Shown: piece after piece, positions 20,080 through 29,078 of the stretch | Position numbering within the stretch: the first letter of the stretch is position 1 | Layout: each line of letters starts with the position of its first letter | Assembly (NCBI GenBank): GCA_963797485.1 | Contig: CAWCPF010000002.1 | Coordinates: forward strand, 124,001 to 188,000 | DNA: 64,000 nucleotides | From: CAWAND01 sp963797485 | GTDB taxonomy: Bacteria; Chloroflexota; Anaerolineae; Anaerolineales; E44-bin32 | Reading direction: 5' to 3' | Made by a program: the position numbers and the translations under genes | Notes under the pieces: generated by a model | Databases searched by the model: none | Seen by the model: the letters and a program-made list of their open reading frames with translations, nothing else | Told to the model about the DNA's origin: nothing

Positions 20080-21465
20080 CCCAGAGCCTGCTGGCCACTT
20101 CGGAGCGCGCCTTCCGGGACACGCTCGGCGTGGTGGTCGAGATCTTCCTGCGGCGCGACCATGCCGGGCGCGCGTGCGACAGGCGCTGGTCGGTACCGGT
20201 CTGGGTTTGTATTGGCTGATGCTGGGATTGAGTTTCGATTTCCACGCGCGTGCTCCCCTCGGCCTGGGTCCAATCGATTACCTTCCCCTTCAACGTCGTG
20301 CTCGACCTGGTCAGCTCGCTCTTCGCCCCCATCGTTTTGGTCCATCTGCTCCCGGTGGCGGCCATGCTGTGGCTGGGCCTGCGCCTGGGCGCGCATTACC
20401 TGGCCGATTTATTCGAACTCGAGTCACCGGCCATTGCCGAGCGCTATCTCCGGGCGGCGGTCTTTGGGCTGGGCTATGACTCGCTCAAGATCAGCCAGGG
20501 CGACCTGAACAAGCTCAACCGCAACAGCCCGCTGTTTCGCATCGGCGGTCCCGGCTACCTCCAGGTCAATTTGGGGTTTGCGACTGTGATGGAGACGGCC
20601 GAGGGCGCCCCACGCGTGTACGGCCCGGAGGGCCGGCGCTTCATTGAAGGTTTCGAACGCGTGCGCGATGTGGTCGACCTGCGCGACCAGCTCCGGCATC
20701 TGCAAGAGGTCGAGGCGGTGACCGCCGACGGGATGACGGTGCGCGCCCGTGACGTCCAGATGGTCTTCCGCACCTTTGGCGGCGGCCAGGCGCGCAATCT
20801 GCAGACCCCCTACCCGTACGCCGATGAAGCCATCCGCCGGCTGGTGTACGGCCGGGCAGTCACCGCCGAAGGAGCGGATCGCTGGACCGATCTGCTGACC
20901 GATCTGGCGCGGGACGAGATTCAGGCTTTCATCCGCGGGCTGACGCTGGACTCGTTCCTGGCCATGCAGCCGGCCGGACCGGCCGGCCAGGCATCGGAGG
21001 CTTTCCACATTCCCCGGCGCGAGCTGACCGAACGCTTTCACACTCCCGAGGCCCGTGAGCGCCTGCGGCTGCAGGGGCTGGAGCTGGACTGGGTCGGGGT
21101 CGGCACATGGGAGATCGACGAACCGGGGGCGGATTCGGGCGGCATGGCGCTGGGCAAGACCATCATCGACGCCTGGCGCGACCGCCAGCGCGCCCAGCGG
21201 CTCAGCATGCCCGACTACCTGGGCCGCCAATCCGGACAGCGGTTACCGCGAGCGCATGCTGGCGGAGCTGGGGCAGCTGGTTGAGGCCTGGACGGCCAGC
21301 GAGCTGTCCGGTCCCACCCGCTGTTGGGCCACGCTGCGCAAGGCCCTCGAACGGCTGGAGTTGATGGCCGAGGAGCTCGGCGAGGACGCCCAGGATCTCA
21401 GGGCGGTCCTGACGCACCTGCACAGCCTGACCGAACCGCGTGAATTGGGCGGCCCGGCCCGATGA
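20076..21465 (+). CDS. SPFH-like membrane protein B; frame broken near 20175, 20245 and 21230
   Basis: It starts by ATGA overlap with protein A. Pieces in order: M-T-Q-S-L-L-A-T-S-E-R-A-F-R; V-R-Q-A-L-V-G-T-G-L-G-L-Y-W-L; a membrane segment I-V-L-V-H-L-L-P-V-A-A-M-L-W-L; an SPFH-like region (V-Y-G-P-E-G-R-R-F-I-E-G-F-E-R, A-V-T-A-D-G-M-T-V-R-A-R-D); then a helical C-terminus R-M-L-A-E-L-G-Q-L-V-E-A-W. The breaks net to one extra base. Proteins A and B look like paralogous partners, as in HflK/HflC, but the sequences are too divergent for that name. Its stop overlaps the next gene's ATG. Confidence 0.6.
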
Positions 21466-22406
21466 CTGACGCCACCGGCCGCGAGGGACCCATCCTGGTC
21501 ATTGGCGCCGCCGGCATGGACATTGTCGGGCGCTCACACGCCAGGCTGCAGCCCGGAGTCTCGAACCCGGGCCGCCTGAGGCTGTCCCACGGCGGGGTGG
21601 CACGCAACCTGGCAGAAAACCTTCAGCGCCTCGGAGCCCAGGTCCAGCTGATCACGGCCGTGGGGGACGACGGCCAGGGCCGGCAGCTGCTCGACCATGC
21701 CGCCGAGCTAGGGATCGACGTCCAACATTCGTTGAGCGTGCCAGACCAGCCCACCGGCGCCTATCTGGCAGTGCTCGACCATAACGGGCTGCTCCAGATC
21801 GGCCTGGACGACATGTCGGCCACGGCCGCGCTCACCCCGGCCCATTTCAAGGCGCTCGCGCCCATGTTCGAGTCGGCCGCGGCTGTGGTGGTCGACGGCA
21901 ACCTGGCGCCAAAGAGCCTGGCGGTCGTGATTCAGATGTGCCGGCGCGCCGGCGTGCCCCTGGCGGCCGATCCGACTTCGGTAGCCCTGGCTCCCAAATT
22001 CGCCTCGCATCTCGAGCATCTTTGGGTCCTGTCACCCAATCTGGCCGAGGCGACGGCGCTGTGTGGCGATGAACTGACCGAGTCGGGCCAGGCACGCAGC
22101 CTGGAGGCCGCCCGCCGGCTGGTGTCGCGCGGGGTGCAAATGGCGATAGTTTCACGCGCCGAGTTCGGTGTGAGCTACGCTTCGGCCGCCGGCAGCGGCA
22201 ACGTCCCGGCGCTCAAAACCGAAGTCCTCGACCCGACCGGCGCCGGCGACGCGCTGCTGGCCACAATAATCTTCTCCTTGCTCAACGATATCCCCTTGGA
22301 CGAAGCGGTCCGGCTTGGCATCACCGCCGCCGCCTTGACCTTGCGCACCCAGGGGACGGTGGCCCCGGAGCTGTCCCTCGAACGCTTGTACGACGAGCTG
22401 ATTTGA
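21462..22406 (+). CDS. psuK: PfkB-family carbohydrate kinase, probable pseudouridine kinase
   Basis: 314 aa ribokinase fold. N-terminal G-G-V-A-R-N-L-A-E-N-L is the substrate-binding motif typical of pseudouridine kinases, and the catalytic base motif is D-P-T-G-A-G-D-A. It is followed by the pseudouridine-5'-phosphate glycosidase gene, which fixes the likely substrate: kinase plus glycosidase degrade pseudouridine to uracil and ribose 5-phosphate. Start by ATGA overlap with the SPFH gene. Substrate assignment rests mainly on the neighbour. Confidence 0.85.
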   Translation: MTDATGREGPILVIGAAGMDIVGRSHARLQPGVSNPGRLRLSHGGVARNLAENLQRLGAQVQLITAVGDDGQGRQLLDHAAELGIDVQHSLSVPDQPTGAYLAVLDHNGLLQIGLDDMSATAALTPAHFKALAPMFESAAAVVVDGNLAPKSLAVVIQMCRRAGVPLAADPTSVALAPKFASHLEHLWVLSPNLAEATALCGDELTESGQARSLEAARRLVSRGVQMAIVSRAEFGVSYASAAGSGNVPALKTEVLDPTGAGDALLATIIFSLLNDIPLDEAVRLGITAAALTLRTQGTVAPELSLERLYDELI

Positions 22407-22453
22407 GTTTTCTCATGCCGCCCCGTACGACACAGCCATCGTGACGACCCCCG

Positions 22454-23347
22454 ATGGAACTCGTGATCCATCCCGAAGTCGCCCAGGCCTTGGCCGCCGG
22501 CCAGCCGGTAGTGGCGCTCGAATCGACCGTGATCACTCACGGCCTGCCCCGCCCGGTCAACTTCGAGCTGGCCTGTGAACTGGAGGCGTTGGTTCGGGAG
22601 GCGGGGGCCGTGCCGGCCACCGTGGCGGTCCTCAAGGGCCGGGCGTGCGTCGGCGTGGACCGGTCCGAGCTTGAACGGCTGGCGCTCCTGTCAACCCCGC
22701 GAAAGCTCAGCCGGCGAGATTTGGGAATCGCCGCCGTCGCCGGCGAGGACGGCGGGACCACCGTGGCGGCCACGGCTCACCTGGCCCATTGGGCCGGTAT
22801 CCGCGTCTTCGCCACCGGCGGCATCGGAGGCGTCCATCGCGGCGCCGGGGGTGACGTCTCGGCGGATCTGCCGGCGCTGGCCGAGATCCCCATCCTGGTC
22901 GTGTGCGCCGGGGCCAAGGTCATCCTCGATCTGCCGCGGACCCTCGAGTGGCTGGAAACCGCCGGCGTGCCCATCCTTGGCTGGGAAACCGACGAATTTC
23001 CCGCCTTCGTGTGCACCTCCAGCGGGCTGAAGTTGACCCAGCGCGTCGACAGCCTCGAGCAGGCGGCCTCCATCGCTGCCGCTCACTGGCAGGCGGGGCT
23101 GCGCAGCGCCGTGCTGTTGGCGGCCCCCTGCCCGGCGGACGCGGCGCTGCCCCTCGAGCAGGTGCAGGCCGTGCTTGCCGAGGCCGAGCGCGACGCCGAA
23201 TCCCAGGGACTGACCGGTGGCGCCGTGACTCCCTACCTGCTGGCGCGTCTCAACCAGCTCACGGCGGGAGCCAGCCTGCAAGCCAATCTGGCGCTGCTGC
23301 GCCACAATGCGCGCCTGGCCGCCGGGCTCGCCCGCACGCTCGCCTGA
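22454..23347 (+). CDS. psuG: Pseudouridine-5'-phosphate glycosidase
   Basis: 297 aa, normal length. Signature stretches: V-A-L-E-S-T-V-I-T-H-G-L-P, T-V-A-V-L-K-G-R, S-R-R-D-L-G-I-A-A-V, G-G-T-T-V-A-A-T, F-A-T-G-G-I-G-G-V-H-R-G-A and V-C-A-G-A-K-V-I-L-D. PsuG cleaves the C-C glycosidic bond of pseudouridine 5'-phosphate reversibly. It stands 47 bp after the kinase; the intervening bases hold no clear promoter. Confidence 0.95.
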   Translation: MELVIHPEVAQALAAGQPVVALESTVITHGLPRPVNFELACELEALVREAGAVPATVAVLKGRACVGVDRSELERLALLSTPRKLSRRDLGIAAVAGEDGGTTVAATAHLAHWAGIRVFATGGIGGVHRGAGGDVSADLPALAEIPILVVCAGAKVILDLPRTLEWLETAGVPILGWETDEFPAFVCTSSGLKLTQRVDSLEQAASIAAAHWQAGLRSAVLLAAPCPADAALPLEQVQAVLAEAERDAESQGLTGGAVTPYLLARLNQLTAGASLQANLALLRHNARLAAGLARTLA

Positions 23348-23398
23348 CCTCTGCGCTCCGTTTGCGCCACACTCGCGCCGCCCCATCCAGACCGGCTG

Positions 23399-23407
23399 TG
23401 TTAGAAT
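23399..23407 (+). promoter_or_regulatory. Extended -10 promoter of the bifunctional-nuclease gene
   Basis: TGT-TAGAAT, with no good -35. The predicted start is near 23414, leaving a leader that carries GGAGG before ATG 23448. Confidence 0.45.
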
Positions 23408-23447
23408 GGCGCCGATAAACGGGGTGGGCGCGGTTGGAGGCCCGGGT

Positions 23448-23970
23448 ATGGTCGAGGTCGAGATCGACAGCATTCGCGTCAGCCTGATGTCTCAGCACCG
23501 CATCGTCATCCTGAAGGACAGCCGCTCGGCGCGCTATCTTCCGATCTGGATCGGCCCGTATGAGGCCGAGGCCATCACCGTCAGCCTGCAGCAGATGGAA
23601 GTCGCCCGGCCCTTGACCCATGATCTGCTCCGCAATGTGCTCCAGTCTCTCGGCGCCGAAATCCAGCGCGTCAATATCACCGAGCTGAAAGAGGACGTCT
23701 TCTACGCACGCATCGTGCTGAGCGTCAACGGCGAGGAGGTCGAGATCGAACTCACGCCCCTCGGACGCGCTGGCGCTGGCCGTCCGTGCCCACGTCCCGA
23801 TCTACGTCGAAGAATCCGTCATGGAAGAGGCCTCAGCCGAACCCGAGGCCACGGTCGAAGGCGAGGGCCCTGAGGAAGAGATGGACGAGGGGCGGCTCGA
23901 AGTCTTCAAGGACTTCGTCGAGTCACTCGACCTGGACGACATCGACACCGAAGAAGATTCGGAAGACTGA
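23448..23970 (+). CDS. Bifunctional nuclease family protein (DUF151/BFN); frame broken at C4 run 23757-23760
   Basis: 173 aa after repair. The domain reads V-E-I-D-S-I-R-V-S-L, Y-L-P-I-W-I-G-P-Y-E-A-E-A-I and, after removing one C, S-D-A-L-A-L-A-V-R-A-H-V-P-I-Y-V. An acidic tail ends D-T-E-E-D-S-E-D. BFN proteins were described as having DNase and RNase activity in plants and are widespread in bacteria with unclear function. Start ATG 23448 is chosen for its GGAGG; ATG 23406 in the same frame overlaps the -10 box. Confidence 0.88.
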
Positions 23971-24074
23971 CGGGCGGGCCGCCCACGGCGCCGCCCACAG
24001 CGTGACAGACGAACGCGGCTGACATCCACATCTAAGTTTCAAAGCAAGGCACCGATCGATATGATGGACGCTGA

Positions 24075-25472
24075 ATGAGCGACGGCGCTTACTCTCCCCC
24101 GGTCCCTGCGGCTGGCGGCGACGCGGGTCGTACCCCCGGCGGCATGCCCCACAGCCGCGAGGCCGAAGAAGCCGTGCTGGGCTCGGTGATGGTCAACTCC
24201 GAGGCCTATTACGACGTCGCCCAGGTGCTCACCGCCGATGATTTCTTCCTTCACCGCAATCGATGGGTGTGGGAAGCCTTTTCCAGCCTGCACGACCAGC
24301 GCCGCCCGGTCGATTTCCTGACCGTCTCGGAAGAGCTTGGCCGCCAGGGCCGACTGGAGGAGATCGGTGGGGACGCCTACCTGACGTCGCTCATGAATAA
24401 CGTCCCCACCTCGCTTCACGCCGAAGCCTACGGTCTGATGGTGGCCGAGGCCGCCACCCGCCGCCGGCTGCTCGAAGCCGCCAACCAGATTGCCAAGCTG
24501 GCTTTTGAAACCGAAACCCTGATTGACGAAGTCGTCAACGAAGCCGAAAAGGCCGTCTTCGGCGTCAGCGAGCGCCGGCTCACTCACCAGCTCCAGCCGA
24601 TCAAACAGGTGCTGAGCGAATACTACGACCGGGTGGACTATCTGGCGCGCCACCGCGACGAGACCATCGGCGTCCCGACCGGCTTCATCGACCTCGACCG
24701 GCTGCTGGGAGGCATGCAGCCGAGCGACCTGTTGATCATTGCCGGACGCCCCGGCCAAGGGAAATCGGGCTTCTGCATCTCGGCCGCCAAGAATGCCAGC
24801 CAGCTCCACAAGAAGCGCGTGGCCGTCTTTTCGCTGGAGATGTCCAACGAACAGCTGGTTCAGCGACTGGTGGCGCAGGAGACCGGGATCGAATCGCAGC
24901 GTCTGCGGCTGGCGGATATTCAAGACGAGGAATGGCCGCTGTTCACCCAGGCCGTCAGCGCGCTGAGCGACACCCATATCTACCTGGACGACACCCCGGC
25001 CATCACCCCGCTCCAGCTGCGCACCAAGTGCCGCCGCCTGCACATGGAATTCGGGCTGGACCTCATCATCGTCGACTACCTGCAGCTCATGACCGGCGAT
25101 ACGCGCATGGACAACCGCGTCCAGGAGGTCTCGTACATCTCGCGCAACCTCAAGGTGCTGGCGCGCGAGCTCAACGTGCCCGTCCTGGCCGCCGCCCAGC
25201 TCTCACGCGCGGTTGAGCAGCGCGCCGACAAGAAACCAATCCTCTCCGACCTGCGCGAATCCGGCAGCCTGGAGCAGGACGCCGACGTGGTCATGTTCAT
25301 CTACCGGCCTGACCAGTATGAGACCGACACCATCAAACAGAATGTGGCCGAGATTCACGTGGCCAAGCACCGCAACGGCCCTGTCGGGACGGTCGAGTTG
25401 GTTTTCCGCAAGTCCCTGGCCAAGTTCGAAAACGCGGCCACGCGCACCCTCAGCTTCACACCCGAAACGTGA
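24075..25472 (+). CDS. dnaB: Replicative DNA helicase DnaB
   Basis: 465 aa. The N-terminal collar domain starts P-H-S-R-E-A-E-E-A-V-L-G-S. The RecA-like motor has Walker A G-R-P-G-Q-G-K-S, F-S-L-E-M-S-N-E-Q-L, Walker B I-I-V-D-Y-L-Q-L-M and the C-terminal signature S-D-L-R-E-S-G-S-L-E-Q-D-A-D-V-V. A TATGAT box at 24060-24065 ends ten bases before the ATG, so the leader may be very short. Helicase-loader type genes follow immediately, which suggests a replication-initiation group. Confidence 0.97.
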   Translation: MSDGAYSPPVPAAGGDAGRTPGGMPHSREAEEAVLGSVMVNSEAYYDVAQVLTADDFFLHRNRWVWEAFSSLHDQRRPVDFLTVSEELGRQGRLEEIGGDAYLTSLMNNVPTSLHAEAYGLMVAEAATRRRLLEAANQIAKLAFETETLIDEVVNEAEKAVFGVSERRLTHQLQPIKQVLSEYYDRVDYLARHRDETIGVPTGFIDLDRLLGGMQPSDLLIIAGRPGQGKSGFCISAAKNASQLHKKRVAVFSLEMSNEQLVQRLVAQETGIESQRLRLADIQDEEWPLFTQAVSALSDTHIYLDDTPAITPLQLRTKCRRLHMEFGLDLIIVDYLQLMTGDTRMDNRVQEVSYISRNLKVLARELNVPVLAAAQLSRAVEQRADKKPILSDLRESGSLEQDADVVMFIYRPDQYETDTIKQNVAEIHVAKHRNGPVGTVELVFRKSLAKFENAATRTLSFTPET

Positions 25473-25532
25473 TCCATCAGTTGCGGGCCCGGCTTTAACG
25501 GCCTAAAAGATGCGGGATCGGCTCGAGTCGGG

Positions 25533-25538
25533 TACACT
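25533..25538 (+). promoter_or_regulatory. -10 box TACACT of the DnaD-like gene
   Basis: It ends seven bases before ATG 25545, as for comM and the WbsX gene, implying a leaderless start. No clear -35 was found. Confidence 0.4.
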
Positions 25539-25544
25539 CGATGC

Positions 25545-26246
25545 ATGAAGAGTTCCCCGGGCTTTGAGGGTTTCCCCGCCGGCCAGACGCCGATGACGCC
25601 AGTGCCGGCGGCCTTCTTCACCGAGCTGCTCCCGGCCATCGACGATCTGGGCGAGCTCAAGGTCAGCCTGTACGCGTTGTGGTACCTCGCCCGCCAAAAA
25701 GACGAGCGCCGGTACATGCGCCGGGATCACTTGCGCCAGGACGCGCGTTTGATGGCCGCGTTGCGCACGCCGGGAAAACAGGACGACGACGCCCTGGACG
25801 AGGCCCTCGAGCGCGCCGTCAGCCGCGGCACGCTGTTGCACGCAGCCGACGGCCAGGGGCAGTCCATCTACTTGCTCAACACGCCGCGCGGCCGGGCCGC
25901 CTTGAAGTCGCTGATCGACGGCGAGTGGCAGCCCGAGGATCTCCCTGGCGCACGCCTGGACGCCGACCGGCCGACCGTATACGTGCTCTACGAACACAAC
26001 ATCGGTCCGTTGACACCGATGATCGCCGAGGCCCTCAAGGCGGCCGAGGCCGAGTTTCCGCCGGAGTGGATTGAGGACGCCATCCGGTTGGCGGTTGAAA
26101 ACAACGCCCGCAAGTGGCGCTACGTCGAGGCTATATTGGACAATTGGAAGGCACACGGCAGGGATGACCGAAAAGATCGAGGCGACTCTGAAGAGGCTCG
26201 CCGACGCTACGTCGAGGGCGAGTACGCCGACTTCATCGAGCACTGA
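25545..26246 (+). CDS. DnaD-like primosome protein
   Basis: 233 aa. The N-terminal winged-helix part includes D-L-G-E-L-K-V-S-L-Y-A-L-W. The C-terminal DnaD/DnaB2 domain contains V-Y-V-L-Y-E-H-N-I-G-P-L-T-P, P-P-E-W-I-E-D-A-I and the hallmark K-W-R-Y-V-E-A-I-L-D-N-W. In Firmicutes DnaD helps load the helicase at origins and restart sites. It lies between dnaB and a DnaC/DnaI-like ATPase, exactly the expected partners, and its 3' end overlaps the next gene by about 80 bases. Confidence 0.85.
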   Translation: MKSSPGFEGFPAGQTPMTPVPAAFFTELLPAIDDLGELKVSLYALWYLARQKDERRYMRRDHLRQDARLMAALRTPGKQDDDALDEALERAVSRGTLLHAADGQGQSIYLLNTPRGRAALKSLIDGEWQPEDLPGARLDADRPTVYVLYEHNIGPLTPMIAEALKAAEAEFPPEWIEDAIRLAVENNARKWRYVEAILDNWKAHGRDDRKDRGDSEEARRRYVEGEYADFIEH

Positions 26247-27573
26247 TCCGCAAGACCTCCGGCGGTCCGCATCCGCCGGCCCGGGCGATCCCAACTGCCC
26301 GATTTGCGGCGGCGCCGGCTATGTTCGGCGCGACCTGCCCCTGGGCCACCCCGACTTTGGGCGGCTGGAAATCTGCACCTGCCGCCAGGCCGAACTCCTG
26401 GAACGAATCCGCGGCCGGTTGTTCCGGCTGAGCCAGCTGGACGAGCTCACGCACATGACTTTTGACAGCTTCGTTCCCCAGGGAAGGGTGGGATTGGGGG
26501 ACCAGGAGAAGGCCTCGCTCGAGCAGGCGTTCAACCACGCCCGGCTATATGCCGAGCAGCCGCAGGGCTGGCTCTTCCTTCAGGGCGGCTACGGCTGCGG
26601 CAAGACTCACCTGGCGGCGGCCGTGGCCAACACCACCGTCGAGCACGGCCTGCCGACGCTCTTCCTGACCGTCCCCGACCTGCTCGACAGCCTGCGCTAC
26701 ACCTTCGGCAGCCAGGATGACACCTTCGAAGAACGCTTCGAAGAGATCCGCCGTTCCCCGCTCCTCATTCTGGACGACTTCGGGACACAAAACGCCACCG
26801 AGTGGGCGCGTGAGAAGCTGTTCCAAATCCTCAACTATCGCTACACCAATCGCCTGCCCCTGGTCGTGACCACCAATCTCGCTCTGCGCGAGGTCGACGG
26901 CCGAATGCGCTCGCGCTTGTCCGACCCCGAGGTCGTGACCCAGGTCGCCATCCTGGCGCCGGACTACCGCCGCCCGCAGGAGGACAGCCGCCAAGATGAG
27001 CTGTCTTCGCTCGACCTGCACCGGGGCCAGACCTTTGGGACCTTCAACATGCGCAAGACCGAGAAACTGGCCGCCGAGGACCAGCACAGCCTCGAGCACG
27101 CCTTCGAAGCCGCGCGCCAGTTCTCCGAAGCCCCCGAGGGCTGGCTGGTCCTGACCGGCCCGTATGGCTCAGGCAAAACCCATCTGGCGGCCGCCGTGGC
27201 CAACTTCCGCGCCAGCCAGGGGCAGCCGGTGACGTTCGTGGTCGTGCCCGATCTGCTCGACCACCTGCGCGCCACTTTCAATCCCAGCAGCGACACGTCC
27301 TATGACCGGCGCTTCGAACAAATCCGCAGCGCACCGGTGTTGATCCTGGACGATCTCGGCACCCAGGCGATGACCCCGTGGGTGAAGGAGAAGCTGTACC
27401 AGCTCTTCAACTACCGCTACAACGCCGCCCTGCCGACGGTGATCACCACGGCTGACCCCCTCGAGGACATTGATCCGCGGCTGCGCACCCGCATGCTCGA
27501 CGCCCGGCTGTGCGTCATCCATGCCATCACCGCCCCGTCATATCGAGGCGGCCGCGCTCGACGCAGACCCTGA
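26164..27573 (+). CDS. Tandem AAA+ helicase loader (two DnaC/IstB-like modules)
   Basis: 469 aa from ATG 26164. A small zinc-binding region comes first (C-P-I-C-G-G-A-G, C-T-C). Module 1 has Walker A G-G-Y-G-C-G-K-T-H-L-A and Walker B L-L-I-L-D-D-F-G-T. Module 2 repeats the same layout: G-P-Y-G-S-G-K-T-H-L-A and V-L-I-L-D-D-L-G-T. Both include V-P-D-L-L-D and N-Y-R-Y. Ordinary DnaC/DnaI proteins have one such module, so this is an internal duplication. It most likely loads DnaB. The start is uncertain; no strong ribosome site is visible. The 220 bp after it (27574-27793) contain no gene I can support. Confidence 0.85.
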   Translation: MTEKIEATLKRLADATSRASTPTSSSTDPQDLRRSASAGPGDPNCPICGGAGYVRRDLPLGHPDFGRLEICTCRQAELLERIRGRLFRLSQLDELTHMTFDSFVPQGRVGLGDQEKASLEQAFNHARLYAEQPQGWLFLQGGYGCGKTHLAAAVANTTVEHGLPTLFLTVPDLLDSLRYTFGSQDDTFEERFEEIRRSPLLILDDFGTQNATEWAREKLFQILNYRYTNRLPLVVTTNLALREVDGRMRSRLSDPEVVTQVAILAPDYRRPQEDSRQDELSSLDLHRGQTFGTFNMRKTEKLAAEDQHSLEHAFEAARQFSEAPEGWLVLTGPYGSGKTHLAAAVANFRASQGQPVTFVVVPDLLDHLRATFNPSSDTSYDRRFEQIRSAPVLILDDLGTQAMTPWVKEKLYQLFNYRYNAALPTVITTADPLEDIDPRLRTRMLDARLCVIHAITAPSYRGGRARRRP

Positions 27574-27793
27574 GGCGCAACGCGAGCTCCGGGCGACAGG
27601 GCGGAGAAGCCTGTCGGGCCAGGCCCTGAAAGGGGAAAGCTCCTTCTTCTATCTGTGCTCCCTGCCCGAGTTTGACCGCGGACGCATTCGGGGCGCCTCG
27701 TCCCCCGGAGACCTGGGGGCGATGTCGGCCGGCTTCGCGTTGCATGACCGCAGGCGCCCTCGGCCTCACCCCCGGCGCCTTTATCCCCACGCG

Positions 27794-27823
27794 TTGACCC
27801 GCTCAAACAGCGCATGATAGAAT
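27794..27823 (+). promoter_or_regulatory. Promoter of tRNA-Glu
   Basis: TTGACC (27794-27799), 18 bp, TAGAAT (27818-27823). The start would be about six bases before the tRNA. Confidence 0.65.
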
Positions 27824-27835
27824 GGCGCTTCGCTT

Positions 27836-27911
27836 GCCCCCATCGTCTAGAGGCCTAGGACGTGGCCCTTTCAAGGCCAAGACCGGGGTTCGAATCCCCG
27901 TGGGGGCACCA
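27836..27911 (+). tRNA. tRNA-Glu (anticodon UUC)
   Basis: A full cloverleaf: acceptor GCCCCCA with TGGGGGC, anticodon stem TGGCC/GGCCA around loop CTTTCAA with TTC at 27870-27872, T arm GGGG-TTCGAAT-CCCC, and an encoded CCA at 27909-27911. Confidence 0.95.
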
Positions 27912-28061
27912 CCTCATGCGGCATTTGTCCCGGCCGGTCCCTGCCTGTGACCCTGCGTGACTCCTATCAGGACGCTTGAGCCTGAGATGCCTTCTCCATA
28001 CCCCAACGGACCCGCACGCCGCCGGCAACCGGCCCCCTCTCCCTCACCTATGATTCCGCTT

Positions 28062-28077
28062 TGTGAACTTTGTCACA
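28062..28077. promoter_or_regulatory. CRP/FNR-type operator (site 4)
   Basis: TGTGA-actttg-TCACA. The centre is 60.5 bp before the ATG of the epimerase gene, the same spacing as at site 2. No good -10 lies between site and gene; a TATGAT box just upstream (28049-28054) would instead put the site over the +1. Activator or repressor cannot be decided. Confidence 0.6.
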
Positions 28078-28129
28078 AGCTGGCCGCCCCAGCGATGCGG
28101 CGGCCGGAGCTGGCGGCGGCGGGCGCCTC

Positions 28130-29056
28130 ATGAAGATCATCATCACCGGCGGCACAGGATCTTTGGGCAGCGGTCTGGCCCGTCTACTGATCAAGGCCGG
28201 GGACGAGGTCGTCGTCCTCAGCCGTGAGCCCGGCCGCCGGGCGGCGCGCCTTCCGGACGCCGTCCGCCTGGTGGGTTGGGACGCCCGCACACCAGCGGGA
28301 TGGCAGGCAGAGGTCGAGGACGCCGATGCCATCGTCAACTTTGCCGGCTTCCCCCTGCCTGGGGAGCGTTTCTTCCCCGGGCGCTGGAGCGCCGCCCGCA
28401 AGCAGTTAATTGTGGACAGCCGCGTGCGCGCCGGAGAAGCTGTGACCGATGCCATCGCGCATCCGCGTCACCGTCCGGCCGTTGTCATTCAGGCCTCGGC
28501 CATCGGCTACTACGGTCCCAACCCCCCCGGCGAGGTCGATGAAGCCTCGCCCCCGGGTGAGGACTTCCTGTCGCAGGTGTGCCTGGCCTGGGAGCAAGCC
28601 TCGGCCGGAGTGGAGTCCCTGGGGGTGCGCCGGGTCGTCGTGCGCACCGGCATCGTCCTGGATCCGCGCGCCGGTGCGCTGCCGCGCCTGTTGCTCCCCT
28701 TCCGCCTGTTCGCCGGCGGCCCGATGGGCAGCGGCCGGCAATGGGTGTCCTGGATCCACCCCGCCGATGAGCTCGGCGCGCTGGTCTTCCTGCTCAAACA
28801 CCGGCAGGCAAGCGGGGCTTACAACCTGTGCTCGCCGCGTCCGGTTACCAACCGTCAGTTGTCTGATACGCTCGGCCGGATCCTTCGCCGTCCGGCGTTC
28901 GTGCCGGTGCCGGCATTTGCTTTGCGCCTGGCCTTCGGCGAGGTGGCGACGACCGTGCTGGACGGCCAGCGCGTCCGCCCTTCCGGGCTGCAGGCGCTCG
29001 GCTTTGCATTCCGATTTCCCGAGCTCGAGCCGGCCCTGGCTGACTTGCTCGGATAA
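28130..29056 (+). CDS. TIGR01777-family NAD(P)-dependent epimerase
   Basis: 308 aa Rossmann protein. Cofactor loop I-T-G-G-T-G-S-L-G; family marks I-V-N-F-A-G, R-V-R-A-G-E-A, S-A-I-G-Y-Y-G and V-R-T-G-I-V-L. The C-terminus carries the DUF1731 segment (V-P-V-P-A-F-A-L-R-L, L-D-G-Q-R-V-R-P). Members such as YfcH/SulA-like proteins have no firm substrate. It precedes tspO by 22 bp, so the two form an operon under CRP-type site 4. Confidence 0.88.
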   Translation: MKIIITGGTGSLGSGLARLLIKAGDEVVVLSREPGRRAARLPDAVRLVGWDARTPAGWQAEVEDADAIVNFAGFPLPGERFFPGRWSAARKQLIVDSRVRAGEAVTDAIAHPRHRPAVVIQASAIGYYGPNPPGEVDEASPPGEDFLSQVCLAWEQASAGVESLGVRRVVVRTGIVLDPRAGALPRLLLPFRLFAGGPMGSGRQWVSWIHPADELGALVFLLKHRQASGAYNLCSPRPVTNRQLSDTLGRILRRPAFVPVPAFALRLAFGEVATTVLDGQRVRPSGLQALGFAFRFPELEPALADLLG

Positions 29057-29078
29057 CGAGTTCCTAAGGAGGCAAGCG

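Noticed and set aside
27775..27790. DnaA-box-like TTATCCCCA
   Set aside because: One isolated imperfect match next to the tRNA promoter; no cluster.
27527..27817. Open frames on both strands between the loader gene and tRNA-Glu
   Set aside because: They are shadows of the loader 3' end or lack starts with ribosome sites, and they run across the tRNA promoter.
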